Of a DNA stretch of 12,505 nt, positions 1-7,014 are shown piece by piece. Source of the stretch: Bacteroidota bacterium (GTDB lineage: Bacteria; Bacteroidota; Bacteroidia; Flavobacteriales_D; Crocinitomicaceae); contig VGMK01000045.1 of NCBI GenBank assembly GCA_016866375.1, positions 1 through 12,505 of the forward strand, written 5' to 3'. The notes under the pieces are model-generated. The model was not told where the DNA came from and did no database searches. It saw only the letters and a list, made by a program, of their open reading frames with translations. The position numbers and the translations under genes are program-made. Position 1 is the first letter of the stretch, and each line of letters opens with the position of its first letter.

Positions 1-1670
1 TGTTGAAAATAAGATGTTCCCATGGCAAAATAAGATTGATTCGAATTTACCAAATCCAAAATAGTCGGTAAAATATCAAGTTGCTGAAAAGCATGATTTA
101 CAGGAACTTTTGGAAGTTTTCCAGAGGCATGATAGAAACCAATGGGGATCCGATGTGACCACTCTATTGTTGTTCTATCCGAACGTTGAGTAGGTCCTAC
201 ATGATCTGCTACGAAAACAAAAAGTGTATTGGAAAACCAGTCTTTTTTTGAAACTTTATCCCAAAATTCTTTTAATGCCAAATCGACATAGGAGATTGTC
301 CGACAAATAGGATCTGGACCTTCTTTAACTTTTTCTTTATAACCTTCGGGAACAATAAAAGGATGATGAGACGAAATGGTAAAAATCGAGGCAACAAACG
401 GCGATTTTAACTCGTTCATTCTGTCAATGCTCCAACTCATAAAATAATGATCTGAAATTCCCCAATTTCCGTCAAAATGCGCTTCATTGTTGTATTCATT
501 CCTACCAAAATAATTGGAAAAACCTGCAGCATTTGAAAATGCGTCAAAACGCATTGATCCATTGTTGGCGCCGTGAAAAAATGCAGAACTATATCCGTCC
601 CGTGCTAAAATCTTTGGTAAGCCTTCAAATTGATTCATGCTGTAGGATGATAAAATAAAGGATTCGTCCATCCATGAAGGTATAGAAGACACAACAGCTG
701 GAAGTGCATCCATGGAAGTTTTTGAATTAGAGATTCCGTAATTAAAATACATTCCTTTTGACAGAATCGAGTCTAAGAAAGGCGTGTAACTTTCTTTATT
801 TTCAGGGCCCACATACATGGAACCAAAACTTTCAAAAATTATGACTACAACGTTTGGTTTGCCATCAAGAAGATTTAACGGTTTCGCATTTTGAATAGGA
901 GAAAATAGTTGGTTTGCTTCTTCAACGGAAAAGTAATTTTTCTTTTCTACACCTTGATTATTGAACGTTTTAATTATGGTGAAAGCTGAATTTAACACGG
1001 CAGGAGCATTTTCAAGGGAAGTGTAATTTGTGGCCTCTAATACCCCGATAGGTTTTAATTGAAATCCACCGCGACCAATAACAACAAAAATTGAAACACC
1101 CAAAATTAAATTAGCGTAATTTTTCCAATTCTTATGAGACACTACGGGTCGAGGAAGCAGTGTGTATATAAAAATGGTAGCACCAAGCACTAAAATAAAA
1201 AACAACAATAGCCACCAAAATTCGGAAAGGAATTCACCCGCAAGACTTCCGGCATTGTTTTCTGATATCATGAATTTAAAATAATCATAAGAAACTCTTT
1301 TTCTTGTGTAAGAGAAATATGCAATATCCCAAGCATTGAAAAAATAAACCAAAAAGGTTGTTAATGAAAAAACTATTGTCAATATCCAATGCCGAATTTT
1401 CTCGAGTACTTCAGGAAGCGGCAATAGAGACAGACTCAAGTAAGGTAGAAAATAAAGAGCAATTGTAACAAGGTCAAACCAAGTTCCGACACAATAATCT
1501 TGGAAGCTAATTTCTGAAAAAAAAATGTTGTTCTTCAATAAAAAAACTACCCGAAAAACAAGTAAAGCAAGCACTAGTAGCCCAAATCTTAGAAGTAAAT
1601 TCAGAAGAAGGCATTGCTCTATTAAGGTTTGTGCCTTTTTAAAAAAGGGAAAGTTTCTTAATGGCTTCAT
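1..1670 (-). CDS. LtaS-like membrane sulfatase/phosphotransferase (partial, C-terminus beyond left edge)
   Basis: An open frame of 556 codons starts at the ATG at 1670-1668 and runs off the left edge without a stop. Seen: about five hydrophobic segments fill residues 20-190, followed by an extracytoplasmic sulfatase-type domain. It has PNVVVIIFESFG with metal ligand Glu280, SNSKTSMDALPAV with the expected nucleophile Thr318, and FVADHVG with metal ligands Asp489 and His490. The QQLDILPTIL stretch near the edge is typical of the family's C-terminal part, so perhaps 60-80 residues are missing. Family knowledge: LtaS relatives transfer phosphoglycerol, or phosphoethanolamine in related groups, from phospholipids onto surface polymers outside the cytoplasmic membrane. 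A Bacteroidota member would not make classical lipoteichoic acid, so the acceptor is unknown. The start lies inside the end of the E1 gene (32-base overlap, different frame). An in-frame TAA precedes the ATG directly, and later starts would lose the first membrane segment. Family is sure; substrate is not. Confidence 0.9.
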   Translation of the reverse strand, partial: MKPLRNFPFFKKAQTLIEQCLLLNLLLRFGLLVLALLVFRVVFLLKNNIFFSEISFQDYCVGTWFDLVTIALYFLPYLSLSLLPLPEVLEKIRHWILTIVFSLTTFLVYFFNAWDIAYFSYTRKRVSYDYFKFMISENNAGSLAGEFLSEFWWLLLFFILVLGATIFIYTLLPRPVVSHKNWKNYANLILGVSIFVVIGRGGFQLKPIGVLEATNYTSLENAPAVLNSAFTIIKTFNNQGVEKKNYFSVEEANQLFSPIQNAKPLNLLDGKPNVVVIIFESFGSMYVGPENKESYTPFLDSILSKGMYFNYGISNSKTSMDALPAVVSSIPSWMDESFILSSYSMNQFEGLPKILARDGYSSAFFHGANNGSMRFDAFSNAAGFSNYFGRNEYNNEAHFDGNWGISDHYFMSWSIDRMNELKSPFVASIFTISSHHPFIVPEGYKEKVKEGPDPICRTISYVDLALKEFWDKVSKKDWFSNTLFVFVADHVGPTQRSDRTTIEWSHRIPIGFYHASGKLPKVPVNHAFQQLDILPTILDLVNSNQSYFAMGTSYFQ

Positions 1671-3645
1671 TTAGTCTTTCCTGAGGTAAAAATTGTTCTT
1701 CAAGATTTACTGCAAATGGAACAGGAGTATCTAAGGACGCTACGCGAAGAATAGGTGCATCCATATTTTCAAAACAATTTTCGGCAATAAGTGCCACCAA
1801 CTCTCCACCGATTCCTCCAGTCATACAATCCTCGTGTAAAACAATGACCTTACCTGTTTTTTTAACTGCATTAAAGATGGCTTCCTTATCTAAAGGCAAC
1901 AATGTTCTAAGGTCTAGAATTTCAGCGGTCAAATTTGGATATTCATTCATTGCCTCTGTTGCCCAATGCACACCCATTCCGTAGGTTATGATTGTTAAAT
2001 CTGTTCCAGATGTTACAGTAGCTGCTTTTCCAATTTCCAACGTGTAATACGCATCAGGAATTTCTTGCTTAAGGCTTCGGTAGAGAAACTTATGTTCGAA
2101 GTAAATTACCGGATTGGGGTCTTCAAAGGAAGCATTTAGTAATCCTTTCGCATCGTAAGGATTTGATGGATACACTACTTTTAATCCGGGAGTATGTACA
2201 AACCAAGCTTCGTTACTTTGTGAATGAAATGGACCAGCTGCAGTTCCGGCACCGGTTGGCATTCTTACCACAACGTCTGCATTCTGTCCCCATCGCCAAT
2301 GAATTTTTGCAAGGTTATTCACAATCTGATTGAAGCCGCACGTGACAAAATCCGCAAATTGCATTTCTACCATCGCCTTCATGCCATTGATGGAAAGACC
2401 AAGTCCAGCCCCAATGATTGCAGATTCGCAAAGCGGTGTGTTTCTTACTCTCCCTTTTCCAAATTTCTCAATGAGGCCTTCTGTGACTTTAAATGCTCCA
2501 CCATATTCTGCGATGTCCTGCCCCATCAGTACTAATTCCGGATAACGTTCCATTGATTGAATCAATGCATCTTGAATGGCATCAATAAATCTCCTTTCAG
2601 TTTTATTTCCTTCAGCACGCACTATTACCTGCTCATGAGGTGCGTAAACATTTTCGATTTCTTGATTTTCACTTGCGATAATTGCAGGCTCAGCATTGGC
2701 TTGATCAAATCCATTTTGTAATTCGGACTTAAAATCTTCTTTTATCTCTTGTTCTTGTTCATCGTTCAAAACACCAATTTCCTTCAGGAAAAGCTCAAAA
2801 TTTACCACTGGATCTTTACTTGCCCATTCTTCTTGAAGCCCCTCTGGATAATACTTTGTACCAGATGATTCCTCATGCCCTCTCATGCGGAAAGTCATTA
2901 ACTCGAGGAGGTAAGGTTTTGGTTCTTTTCTTATTTCTTCGTTGATGGAACGAACGGTGCGGATCACCTCTAAAATATTATTGCCATCCACTTGAATAGC
3001 TTTCATTCCATACCCAATTCCCTTATCAATAAATTGCTTACATCGAAATTGTTCAACAGATGGAGTGGATAATCCCCAACAATTATTTTCAACACAAAAA
3101 ATCACTGGTAAATCCCAAACAGCGGCGACATTCAAAGATTCGTGAAAGTCTCCCTCTGAAGCACCACCATCACCCGTAAATACAATTGTGGATTGACCAT
3201 TTCCTTTTAATACATTGCCAAGTGCGATTCCATCAGCGATTCCAAGTTGAGGTCCTAAATGCGAAATCATACCCACTAATTTGTGGCGTTGTGTACCAAA
3301 ATGAAACGAACGGTCTCGTCCTTTGGTAAATCCAGCAGATTTACCCTGAAATTGTGCAAATAGATTTTTCAATTCGATATTACGAGTTGTGAAAACACCC
3401 AAATTACGGTGCATGGGAAGAATATATTCATTTTCATTCATTGCATACGCACATCCCACAGAAATTCCCTCTTGACCCCAACCCGAAAACCATTTTGTTA
3501 TTTTTCCCTGACGCAATAAAATCAGCATCTTCTCCTCGATCATGCGAGGTTTCAACAAACGCTTATATATATCCAATAGTTCAACATCATCGAATCCTTC
3601 TCTATTGAATTGAATCGATCTTGTGTTGATTTTTATTTCTTCCAT
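1639..3645 (-). CDS. 2-oxoacid dehydrogenase E1 component, alpha and beta subunits fused
   Basis: A 668-residue protein joining the two E1 subunits that are separate chains in many bacteria. Seen: residues 25-315 are E1 alpha, with the thiamine-diphosphate motif from TGDG (157-160) through the NN at 187-188 and a substrate-channel loop around RMRGHEESSG (253-262). A charged linker covers about 316-348. Residues 350-668 are E1 beta, with PLCESAIIGAGLG carrying the cofactor-activating glutamate Glu407, and MPTGAGTAAGPFHSQ with His474. Role: thiamine-dependent decarboxylation of a 2-oxoacid and transfer of the acyl group to the lipoyl domain of E2. The overall look is closer to branched-chain/acetoin-type alpha2beta2 E1 than to the AceE homodimer, but substrate cannot be fixed from sequence. 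No E2 or E3 gene is in the window. The start lies 4 bases after the stop of the upstream phosphodiesterase gene, without an SD. The domain assignment is firm; pyruvate and branched-chain oxoacids both remain possible. Confidence 0.94.
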   Translation of the reverse strand: MEEIKINTRSIQFNREGFDDVELLDIYKRLLKPRMIEEKMLILLRQGKITKWFSGWGQEGISVGCAYAMNENEYILPMHRNLGVFTTRNIELKNLFAQFQGKSAGFTKGRDRSFHFGTQRHKLVGMISHLGPQLGIADGIALGNVLKGNGQSTIVFTGDGGASEGDFHESLNVAAVWDLPVIFCVENNCWGLSTPSVEQFRCKQFIDKGIGYGMKAIQVDGNNILEVIRTVRSINEEIRKEPKPYLLELMTFRMRGHEESSGTKYYPEGLQEEWASKDPVVNFELFLKEIGVLNDEQEQEIKEDFKSELQNGFDQANAEPAIIASENQEIENVYAPHEQVIVRAEGNKTERRFIDAIQDALIQSMERYPELVLMGQDIAEYGGAFKVTEGLIEKFGKGRVRNTPLCESAIIGAGLGLSINGMKAMVEMQFADFVTCGFNQIVNNLAKIHWRWGQNADVVVRMPTGAGTAAGPFHSQSNEAWFVHTPGLKVVYPSNPYDAKGLLNASFEDPNPVIYFEHKFLYRSLKQEIPDAYYTLEIGKAATVTSGTDLTIITYGMGVHWATEAMNEYPNLTAEILDLRTLLPLDKEAIFNAVKKTGKVIVLHEDCMTGGIGGELVALIAENCFENMDAPILRVASLDTPVPFAVNLEEQFLPQERLNEAIKKLSLF

Positions 3646-3649
3646 TTTA

Positions 3650-4543
3650 TCAATTCAAGGAAACCCCATCGAGGTTTGTAATACCGGTAATGCCCAACCA
3701 TTTTAGCATTGTTGGCAACAAATCTACGCTATTCATTTGAGTCAATTCATGGTTTGTAGCTCCTGGTGTTCTTATTACTGACCATACTTTTCTTGTTTGT
3801 TCTAAATTATCTTGACCTCCATGTCCTGTACCTTCTCCTCCATGATCCGTCGTAACAACAACCATCCATTCCTCATTGTAGTTCATCTCACGAGCATATA
3901 TTTTTTCCATAACCCTTCCAAGGTAAAAATCCGACACTTCAATAGCTCCTCTATACTCCATTCCTGAAGATGAAAAACCCAATCGATGTCCAATGTAATC
4001 GGGATAATCGAGATGAAGAATCATGATATCCGGCGTACATTCATCTAAAAGTTGAACAGCAGCATCTGTAACTTGCTCATCGTTATCGTATCTTTGGGAA
4101 TAGTCTTCATTGCTGGTTATTCTTAAAAAATCATCCCAATTCGTTAGTACGGTGGCACTTAAATTTGGTTTAAATTGCTTTGCTAAAGAAATCAAATCCG
4201 GGTAGTCTTCGTATTTATTTTTTCGAAAAGAATTCTCAGACAAATTGTGTTTATTTGGCCATACACCATGTAAAATTGTTGACCATCCTGGAACGCTAAC
4301 GGTAAATTCACCTCTATCACAATTATAACTTACGATTCCAGAAAGAATAAGTGAATCTAAATTAGGGGTCGAAGCATTTTTCAACGCATCGCTTCTCACA
4401 CCATCCCAACCTACGAAAAGCACCTTACGAACAGGTTCACTGCCAGGTTTGCAGGTTGTACATATCTCCTTGTCTGCATCAAACCTGTCACAAGAAAATA
4501 TAACAAAGGAAGTTAAAAGGCTAAAAAATAAGGATTTTGTCAT
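3650..4543 (-). CDS. Alkaline phosphatase superfamily lipoprotein (NPP-type phosphodiesterase)
   Basis: A 297-residue protein. Seen: an N-terminal hydrophobic stretch ending in a lipobox with Cys18 (VIFSC), then acidic residues after the cysteine. The metal-binding set of nucleotide pyrophosphatase/phosphodiesterase-type enzymes is complete: Asp47 in GWDGVR, a nucleophile region SVPGWSTILHGVWP (83-96) where Ser83 sits two residues before the proline, Asp182 and His186 in PDYIGH, Asp233 and His234 in TTDHGG, and His241 in GHGG. NSVDLLPTMLKWLG near the end is the usual C-terminal helix. Inferred role: hydrolysis of phosphate mono- or diesters at the periplasmic side of a membrane or on the cell surface; the substrate is unknown. 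Thr81 is an alternative nucleophile. The protein is short for the superfamily but has all motifs. The ATG is 3 bases after the stop of the preceding lipoprotein gene, so the two are almost certainly cotranscribed. Confidence 0.88.
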   Translation of the reverse strand: MTKSLFFSLLTSFVIFSCDRFDADKEICTTCKPGSEPVRKVLFVGWDGVRSDALKNASTPNLDSLILSGIVSYNCDRGEFTVSVPGWSTILHGVWPNKHNLSENSFRKNKYEDYPDLISLAKQFKPNLSATVLTNWDDFLRITSNEDYSQRYDNDEQVTDAAVQLLDECTPDIMILHLDYPDYIGHRLGFSSSGMEYRGAIEVSDFYLGRVMEKIYAREMNYNEEWMVVVTTDHGGEGTGHGGQDNLEQTRKVWSVIRTPGATNHELTQMNSVDLLPTMLKWLGITGITNLDGVSLN

Positions 4544-4546
4544 CCA

Positions 4547-5095
4547 CTAAACTTTCATTCCTTTTACTACGCGTTCTTTTCGTTTACTACGGTCTAATCT
4601 TCTTTTCACAACAAGCAAATGCACATTTCTTGCATCAGTTGTCACGGCGGTTCGCACCTTATATTGACCGCTACCGTACTTCATGAATGATCCTGAGTTA
4701 TTGGTTTCAGGTGAGAAAAAAAATCTTTTACCAGTAGCAGCTCCACCTTCTCTTGTTGCAAAGGGAATAACCTTTCCATCTCCAGTTTCAAAACGTACAA
4801 GTAATTCCCCTTTACTTCCGAAGCCCTCAAAAATACATTTGGTATTGATAGGTATTATTACGCTTTCTTTCTTGGATGAAGAACTTGAAATCAATGTTCC
4901 GTTTTGAGTTGTATTCTGACTTTCATTTCTTTTTTCTTCGTCAAGGTAAATTGTACCCGACACAAAAAACTGAACTCTTCCCATTTTCTCCTCCGTATCT
5001 AATCCGAATTCATCCCGGAGTTGAGTAGTATACGGAACTTTTACACCGCATGATATGGAAATTAAGGCTAAGGCAAATAGATAAAAGTATTTCAT
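4547..5095 (-). CDS. Lipoprotein of unknown function
   Basis: A 182-residue protein not recognised as a named family. Seen: a signal peptide of about 15 residues with a lipobox ending at Cys16 (ISISC), then a mostly beta-like sequence. It contains a short serine run (about residues 71-75) in a polar, loop-like region, a GKRFFFSPE segment, and a very basic C-terminal end (about 163-182, rich in Lys and Arg). The style resembles small conserved Bacteroidota lipoproteins. It is the first gene of the minus-strand set, 3 bases from the phosphodiesterase, so it may be a partner in the envelope. Upstream, a TAGTTTTA (one mismatch to TAnnTTTG) lies close to the ATG, with a TTTG 24 bases further upstream. 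This is a weak promoter candidate for the whole set. No catalytic motif is visible. Confidence 0.8.
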   Translation of the reverse strand: MKYFYLFALALISISCGVKVPYTTQLRDEFGLDTEEKMGRVQFFVSGTIYLDEEKRNESQNTTQNGTLISSSSSKKESVIIPINTKCIFEGFGSKGELLVRFETGDGKVIPFATREGGAATGKRFFFSPETNNSGSFMKYGSGQYKVRTAVTTDARNVHLLVVKRRLDRSKRKERVVKGMKV

Positions 5096-5159
5096 AGATT
5101 TTTTTTTGTAAAACTACTAATAAAAGTTATTTCATGTAGTCAAACCATCTCAAAAAAGC

Positions 5160-5167
5160 TAAATTTG
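5160..5167 (+). promoter_or_regulatory. Candidate -7 promoter box TAAATTTG
   Basis: Perfect match to the Bacteroidota -7 consensus TAnnTTTG, only 4 bases before the ATG at 5172. No good -33 TTTG is found at the usual spacing. If used, transcription would begin at or just inside the start codon, giving a leaderless or nearly leaderless mRNA. Confidence 0.4.
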
Positions 5168-5171
5168 AATA

Positions 5172-5795
5172 ATGCGTTCAGTTGCCTTACTATTTCTTGT
5201 TTGTTTTTATTTTTCATGTTCGGGTAATAAAGATCAGGAGGTGCTTGAAGGCCAGACGCTTTTCTCAGAACCAAAGGAAATTGAACGAACAACAAAAAAA
5301 ATTGAATCGAAAGAATTTTTTGATTCAAGTGCATATCGAAAGTACATGGCTTCAGATTCAATAAAATTAATCGGTCAGGTAATTTCTGTTGCGCGTTCCA
5401 AAAAATTTCTGGATCGTTTTGCGCTAGATAGTTCTCTCGAAATAAAGGTTTCGATAAATAAGAAATTTCTCATAAATCACGAGGTACATTTTTTTAAAGA
5501 TTCTATCCAATCAAAAAACGCATTTTACAATTGGATAGATGAAGAAAAGCATAGAATTGTCGGCGACAAAAGATCTTTTGGAGCTTATCACAATATATTT
5601 ATCCTTACAGAAAAAAATTTTCAAATCTTCAACGCTAAACAAAAGTTAAACGAAATTCAATTCAAAAAATTAGCAACTTACTTCAGCCATTCCGATAGAA
5701 TTATTTTTTTTCTCGTCGGCAATAAAAAAGAAACCATTTGGTACAATATAAATCAAAACAACAGTATAGAAGAGATAAATGAAATTAGTAAATAG
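5172..5795 (+). CDS. Lipoprotein of unknown function
   Basis: A 207-residue protein without a recognised family. Seen: a short signal peptide with a lipobox ending at Cys16 (FYFSC), then SGNKDQE, an acidic stretch directly after the lipidated cysteine, and a mature part rich in Lys, Phe and Asn. The mature protein has no further membrane segment and no obvious catalytic motif. The start is supported because the signal peptide begins at this first Met. It diverges from the lipoprotein gene ending the minus-strand set, separated by 76 bases. Its end overlaps the next gene by 17 bases, indicating coupled translation and possibly a shared function. Expected location: a membrane-anchored lipoprotein. 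Real gene likely; role unknown. Confidence 0.75.
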   Translation: MRSVALLFLVCFYFSCSGNKDQEVLEGQTLFSEPKEIERTTKKIESKEFFDSSAYRKYMASDSIKLIGQVISVARSKKFLDRFALDSSLEIKVSINKKFLINHEVHFFKDSIQSKNAFYNWIDEEKHRIVGDKRSFGAYHNIFILTEKNFQIFNAKQKLNEIQFKKLATYFSHSDRIIFFLVGNKKETIWYNINQNNSIEEINEISK

Positions 5796-6108
5796 AGGTT
5801 TTATAACGGTCACCCCTTCAAAACGTTTTCAAGATTGGGTTAAAAATACAAACGAGGAATTATTTTTATGCGATTCGCACAGAGAAGCAAGCTGCTACCT
5901 CATCGAAGAAGAATTTTGGGAAGAAGAACAACTTTTAGAAAAATACTTCAAAAAAATTTGTAGGCAAGAATTCTTTCCGGTTTCGCAGGATTCAGATACT
6001 TGGCCGAAAATTGAGAATATTCACGATTTTAACAGTTATTTTTCAATAGAAATTGGATCTTTCGTATATGATTTACTTTCCACAGATTTGAAAAAGGAAA
6101 TCGTTTAA
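5779..6108 (+). CDS. Small acidic protein of unknown function
   Basis: A 109-residue, probably cytoplasmic protein. Seen: no signal peptide or membrane segment; an acidic helix-like region (IEEEFWEEEQLLEKYF, 42-57) in the centre, and conserved-looking aromatic positions (FW, WP, YF). It resembles a small uncharacterised Bacteroidota family as I remember it, which starts with a GFITV-like strand and has a YLIEEEFW-like core, but I cannot confirm this by search. It overlaps the preceding lipoprotein gene by 17 bases, so translation is probably coupled. Its stop codon overlaps that of the convergent CYTH gene by 3 bases. No function can be assigned. Confidence 0.72.
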   Translation: MKLVNRGFITVTPSKRFQDWVKNTNEELFLCDSHREASCYLIEEEFWEEEQLLEKYFKKICRQEFFPVSQDSDTWPKIENIHDFNSYFSIEIGSFVYDLLSTDLKKEIV

Positions 6109-6557
6109 GATTTTATTAAATTTACGTTGTAGTATTCCTCCTTTAAACTGACGTCTTCCGCAATCCATTCGGGGAGTTCAATAGCTTGTTTTTCACTTCT
6201 CATTTCTATTTCAGCTAGAATTAGGCCTTCAAATTTCTGCTCAAATACGTCTAATTCAATGAAAATTTCTTTGAAAGGTATTGTGTAGCGTTTCTTGGAC
6301 AAAAGTGTCAACTGAAATGAAGAAATCAAATCTTCCGCAACAGCTAAATCAACAGGAAATTCAATTTCTGTCCGCGAAAATCCCTGCCTTGGGCCTTTAA
6401 ATGTGAGGTAGGCACGATCATTTTTAATCCTCACCCGAACTGTCAGTTCAGGGTTTATTGATAGATAACCTTGAATTATAGTATCGCATTTATAAACGTC
6501 TAAGTTTGGCAGTAGATGTTTGTGCACGAGATACTTTCTCTCTATTTCAGTTGCCAT
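6105..6557 (-). CDS. CYTH domain protein (triphosphate tunnel metalloenzyme family)
   Basis: A 150-residue single-domain protein. Seen: the N-terminal ExExK signature of the CYTH superfamily (Glu4, Glu6, Lys8 in EIERKYLV), then the alternating basic and acidic residues that line the tunnel: Arg41 and Arg43, Lys54, Arg62, Glu64 and Glu66, a KKR cluster at 88-90, Glu101 and Asp103, and Glu116 and Glu118. Family knowledge: CYTH proteins form an eight-stranded beta tunnel that binds triphosphate groups with divalent metal. Members include class IV adenylate cyclases, thiamine triphosphatases and inorganic triphosphatases; short bacterial ones like this are most often inorganic triphosphatases. 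Which reaction applies here is not decided by sequence. It is a single gene, divergent from the secreted-protein gene at 6607, and convergent with the small acidic protein. No SD precedes the ATG. Confidence 0.9.
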   Translation of the reverse strand: MATEIERKYLVHKHLLPNLDVYKCDTIIQGYLSINPELTVRVRIKNDRAYLTFKGPRQGFSRTEIEFPVDLAVAEDLISSFQLTLLSKKRYTIPFKEIFIELDVFEQKFEGLILAEIEMRSEKQAIELPEWIAEDVSLKEEYYNVNLIKS

Positions 6558-6583
6558 TAACCTATATTTTTTTCTAATTTAAT

Positions 6584-6591
6584 TATATTTG
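6584..6591 (+). promoter_or_regulatory. -7 promoter box TATATTTG
   Basis: Perfect match to TAnnTTTG, with 15 bases between box and the ATG at 6607, predicting a leader of roughly 8-10 bases. A clear -33 TTTG at standard spacing is not seen. It is the likely promoter of the 6607-10278 gene run. Confidence 0.55.
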
Positions 6592-6606
6592 TTGAAATAT
6601 ATTCTT

Positions 6607-7014
6607 ATGAAGCTGACCCTGGTGTTTCTGGCTATTTTACCAATATCAAGTGCTGTTAGCGCTCAATATAAATTTGAAAAAAATGGTATCATCATATCAA
6701 CAAATCCCCATGAGAACAAAGAAAAGGGCTCAGTAGACTTTGGGTTAGTTTTTGAAATTATGCGCCTCGAAAATACTAGTTCCAAAAAAAGAACCGTTTC
6801 ATTTCACGCCGATTTATATTATGACGGGGTTTGTGCGAATTGCAGAAATAAGGAGTATCAATTTACCTTTGTGCTTGGGCCAGGAGAAATAATTAAAGGA
6901 AATATACTGGATAAGGCCAGTAGTGGATTAAAGTATTTCAAAGAAGATAAAAATAAGCGCCTTCAAGGTGTGATGACAGATCTTCAGTTATCATCTTTTA
7001 CGGTTGAAGAATAG
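6607..7014 (+). CDS. Small secreted protein of unknown function
   Basis: A 135-residue protein from the ATG at 6607. A longer reading from a TTG at 6589 is possible but would begin inside the -7 box, so 6607 is chosen; it also puts Met-Lys directly before the signal peptide. Seen: a signal peptide of about 19 residues ending SAVSA, cleavage before QYKFEK, then a beta-rich sequence with a single CxxC pair (Cys76, Cys79 in VCANCRN), probably a disulfide. The pattern LVFEIMRLENTSSKKRTVSF suggests an immunoglobulin-like strand arrangement, but that is only an impression. Its TAG stop is followed directly, with no gap, by the ATG of the sugar-dehydratase gene, which suggests translational coupling. 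Not recognised; location probably periplasmic or external. Confidence 0.78.
   Translation: MKLTLVFLAILPISSAVSAQYKFEKNGIIISTNPHENKEKGSVDFGLVFEIMRLENTSSKKRTVSFHADLYYDGVCANCRNKEYQFTFVLGPGEIIKGNILDKASSGLKYFKEDKNKRLQGVMTDLQLSSFTVEE

Noticed and set aside
2224..2545. Two plus-strand open frames opposite the E1 gene
   Set aside because: They lie wholly inside the strongly conserved E1 beta coding region on the other strand and their translations show no protein-like features.
5140..5361. Minus-strand 73-residue open frame across the divergent region
   Set aside because: It overlaps the lipoprotein gene at 5172, which has a convincing signal peptide and lipobox; the minus frame has neither a motif nor a promoter.
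6589..6606. Earlier TTG start for the secreted protein
   Set aside because: It would begin inside the -7 box TATATTTG and place six extra residues before a normal signal peptide; the ATG at 6607 fits better.
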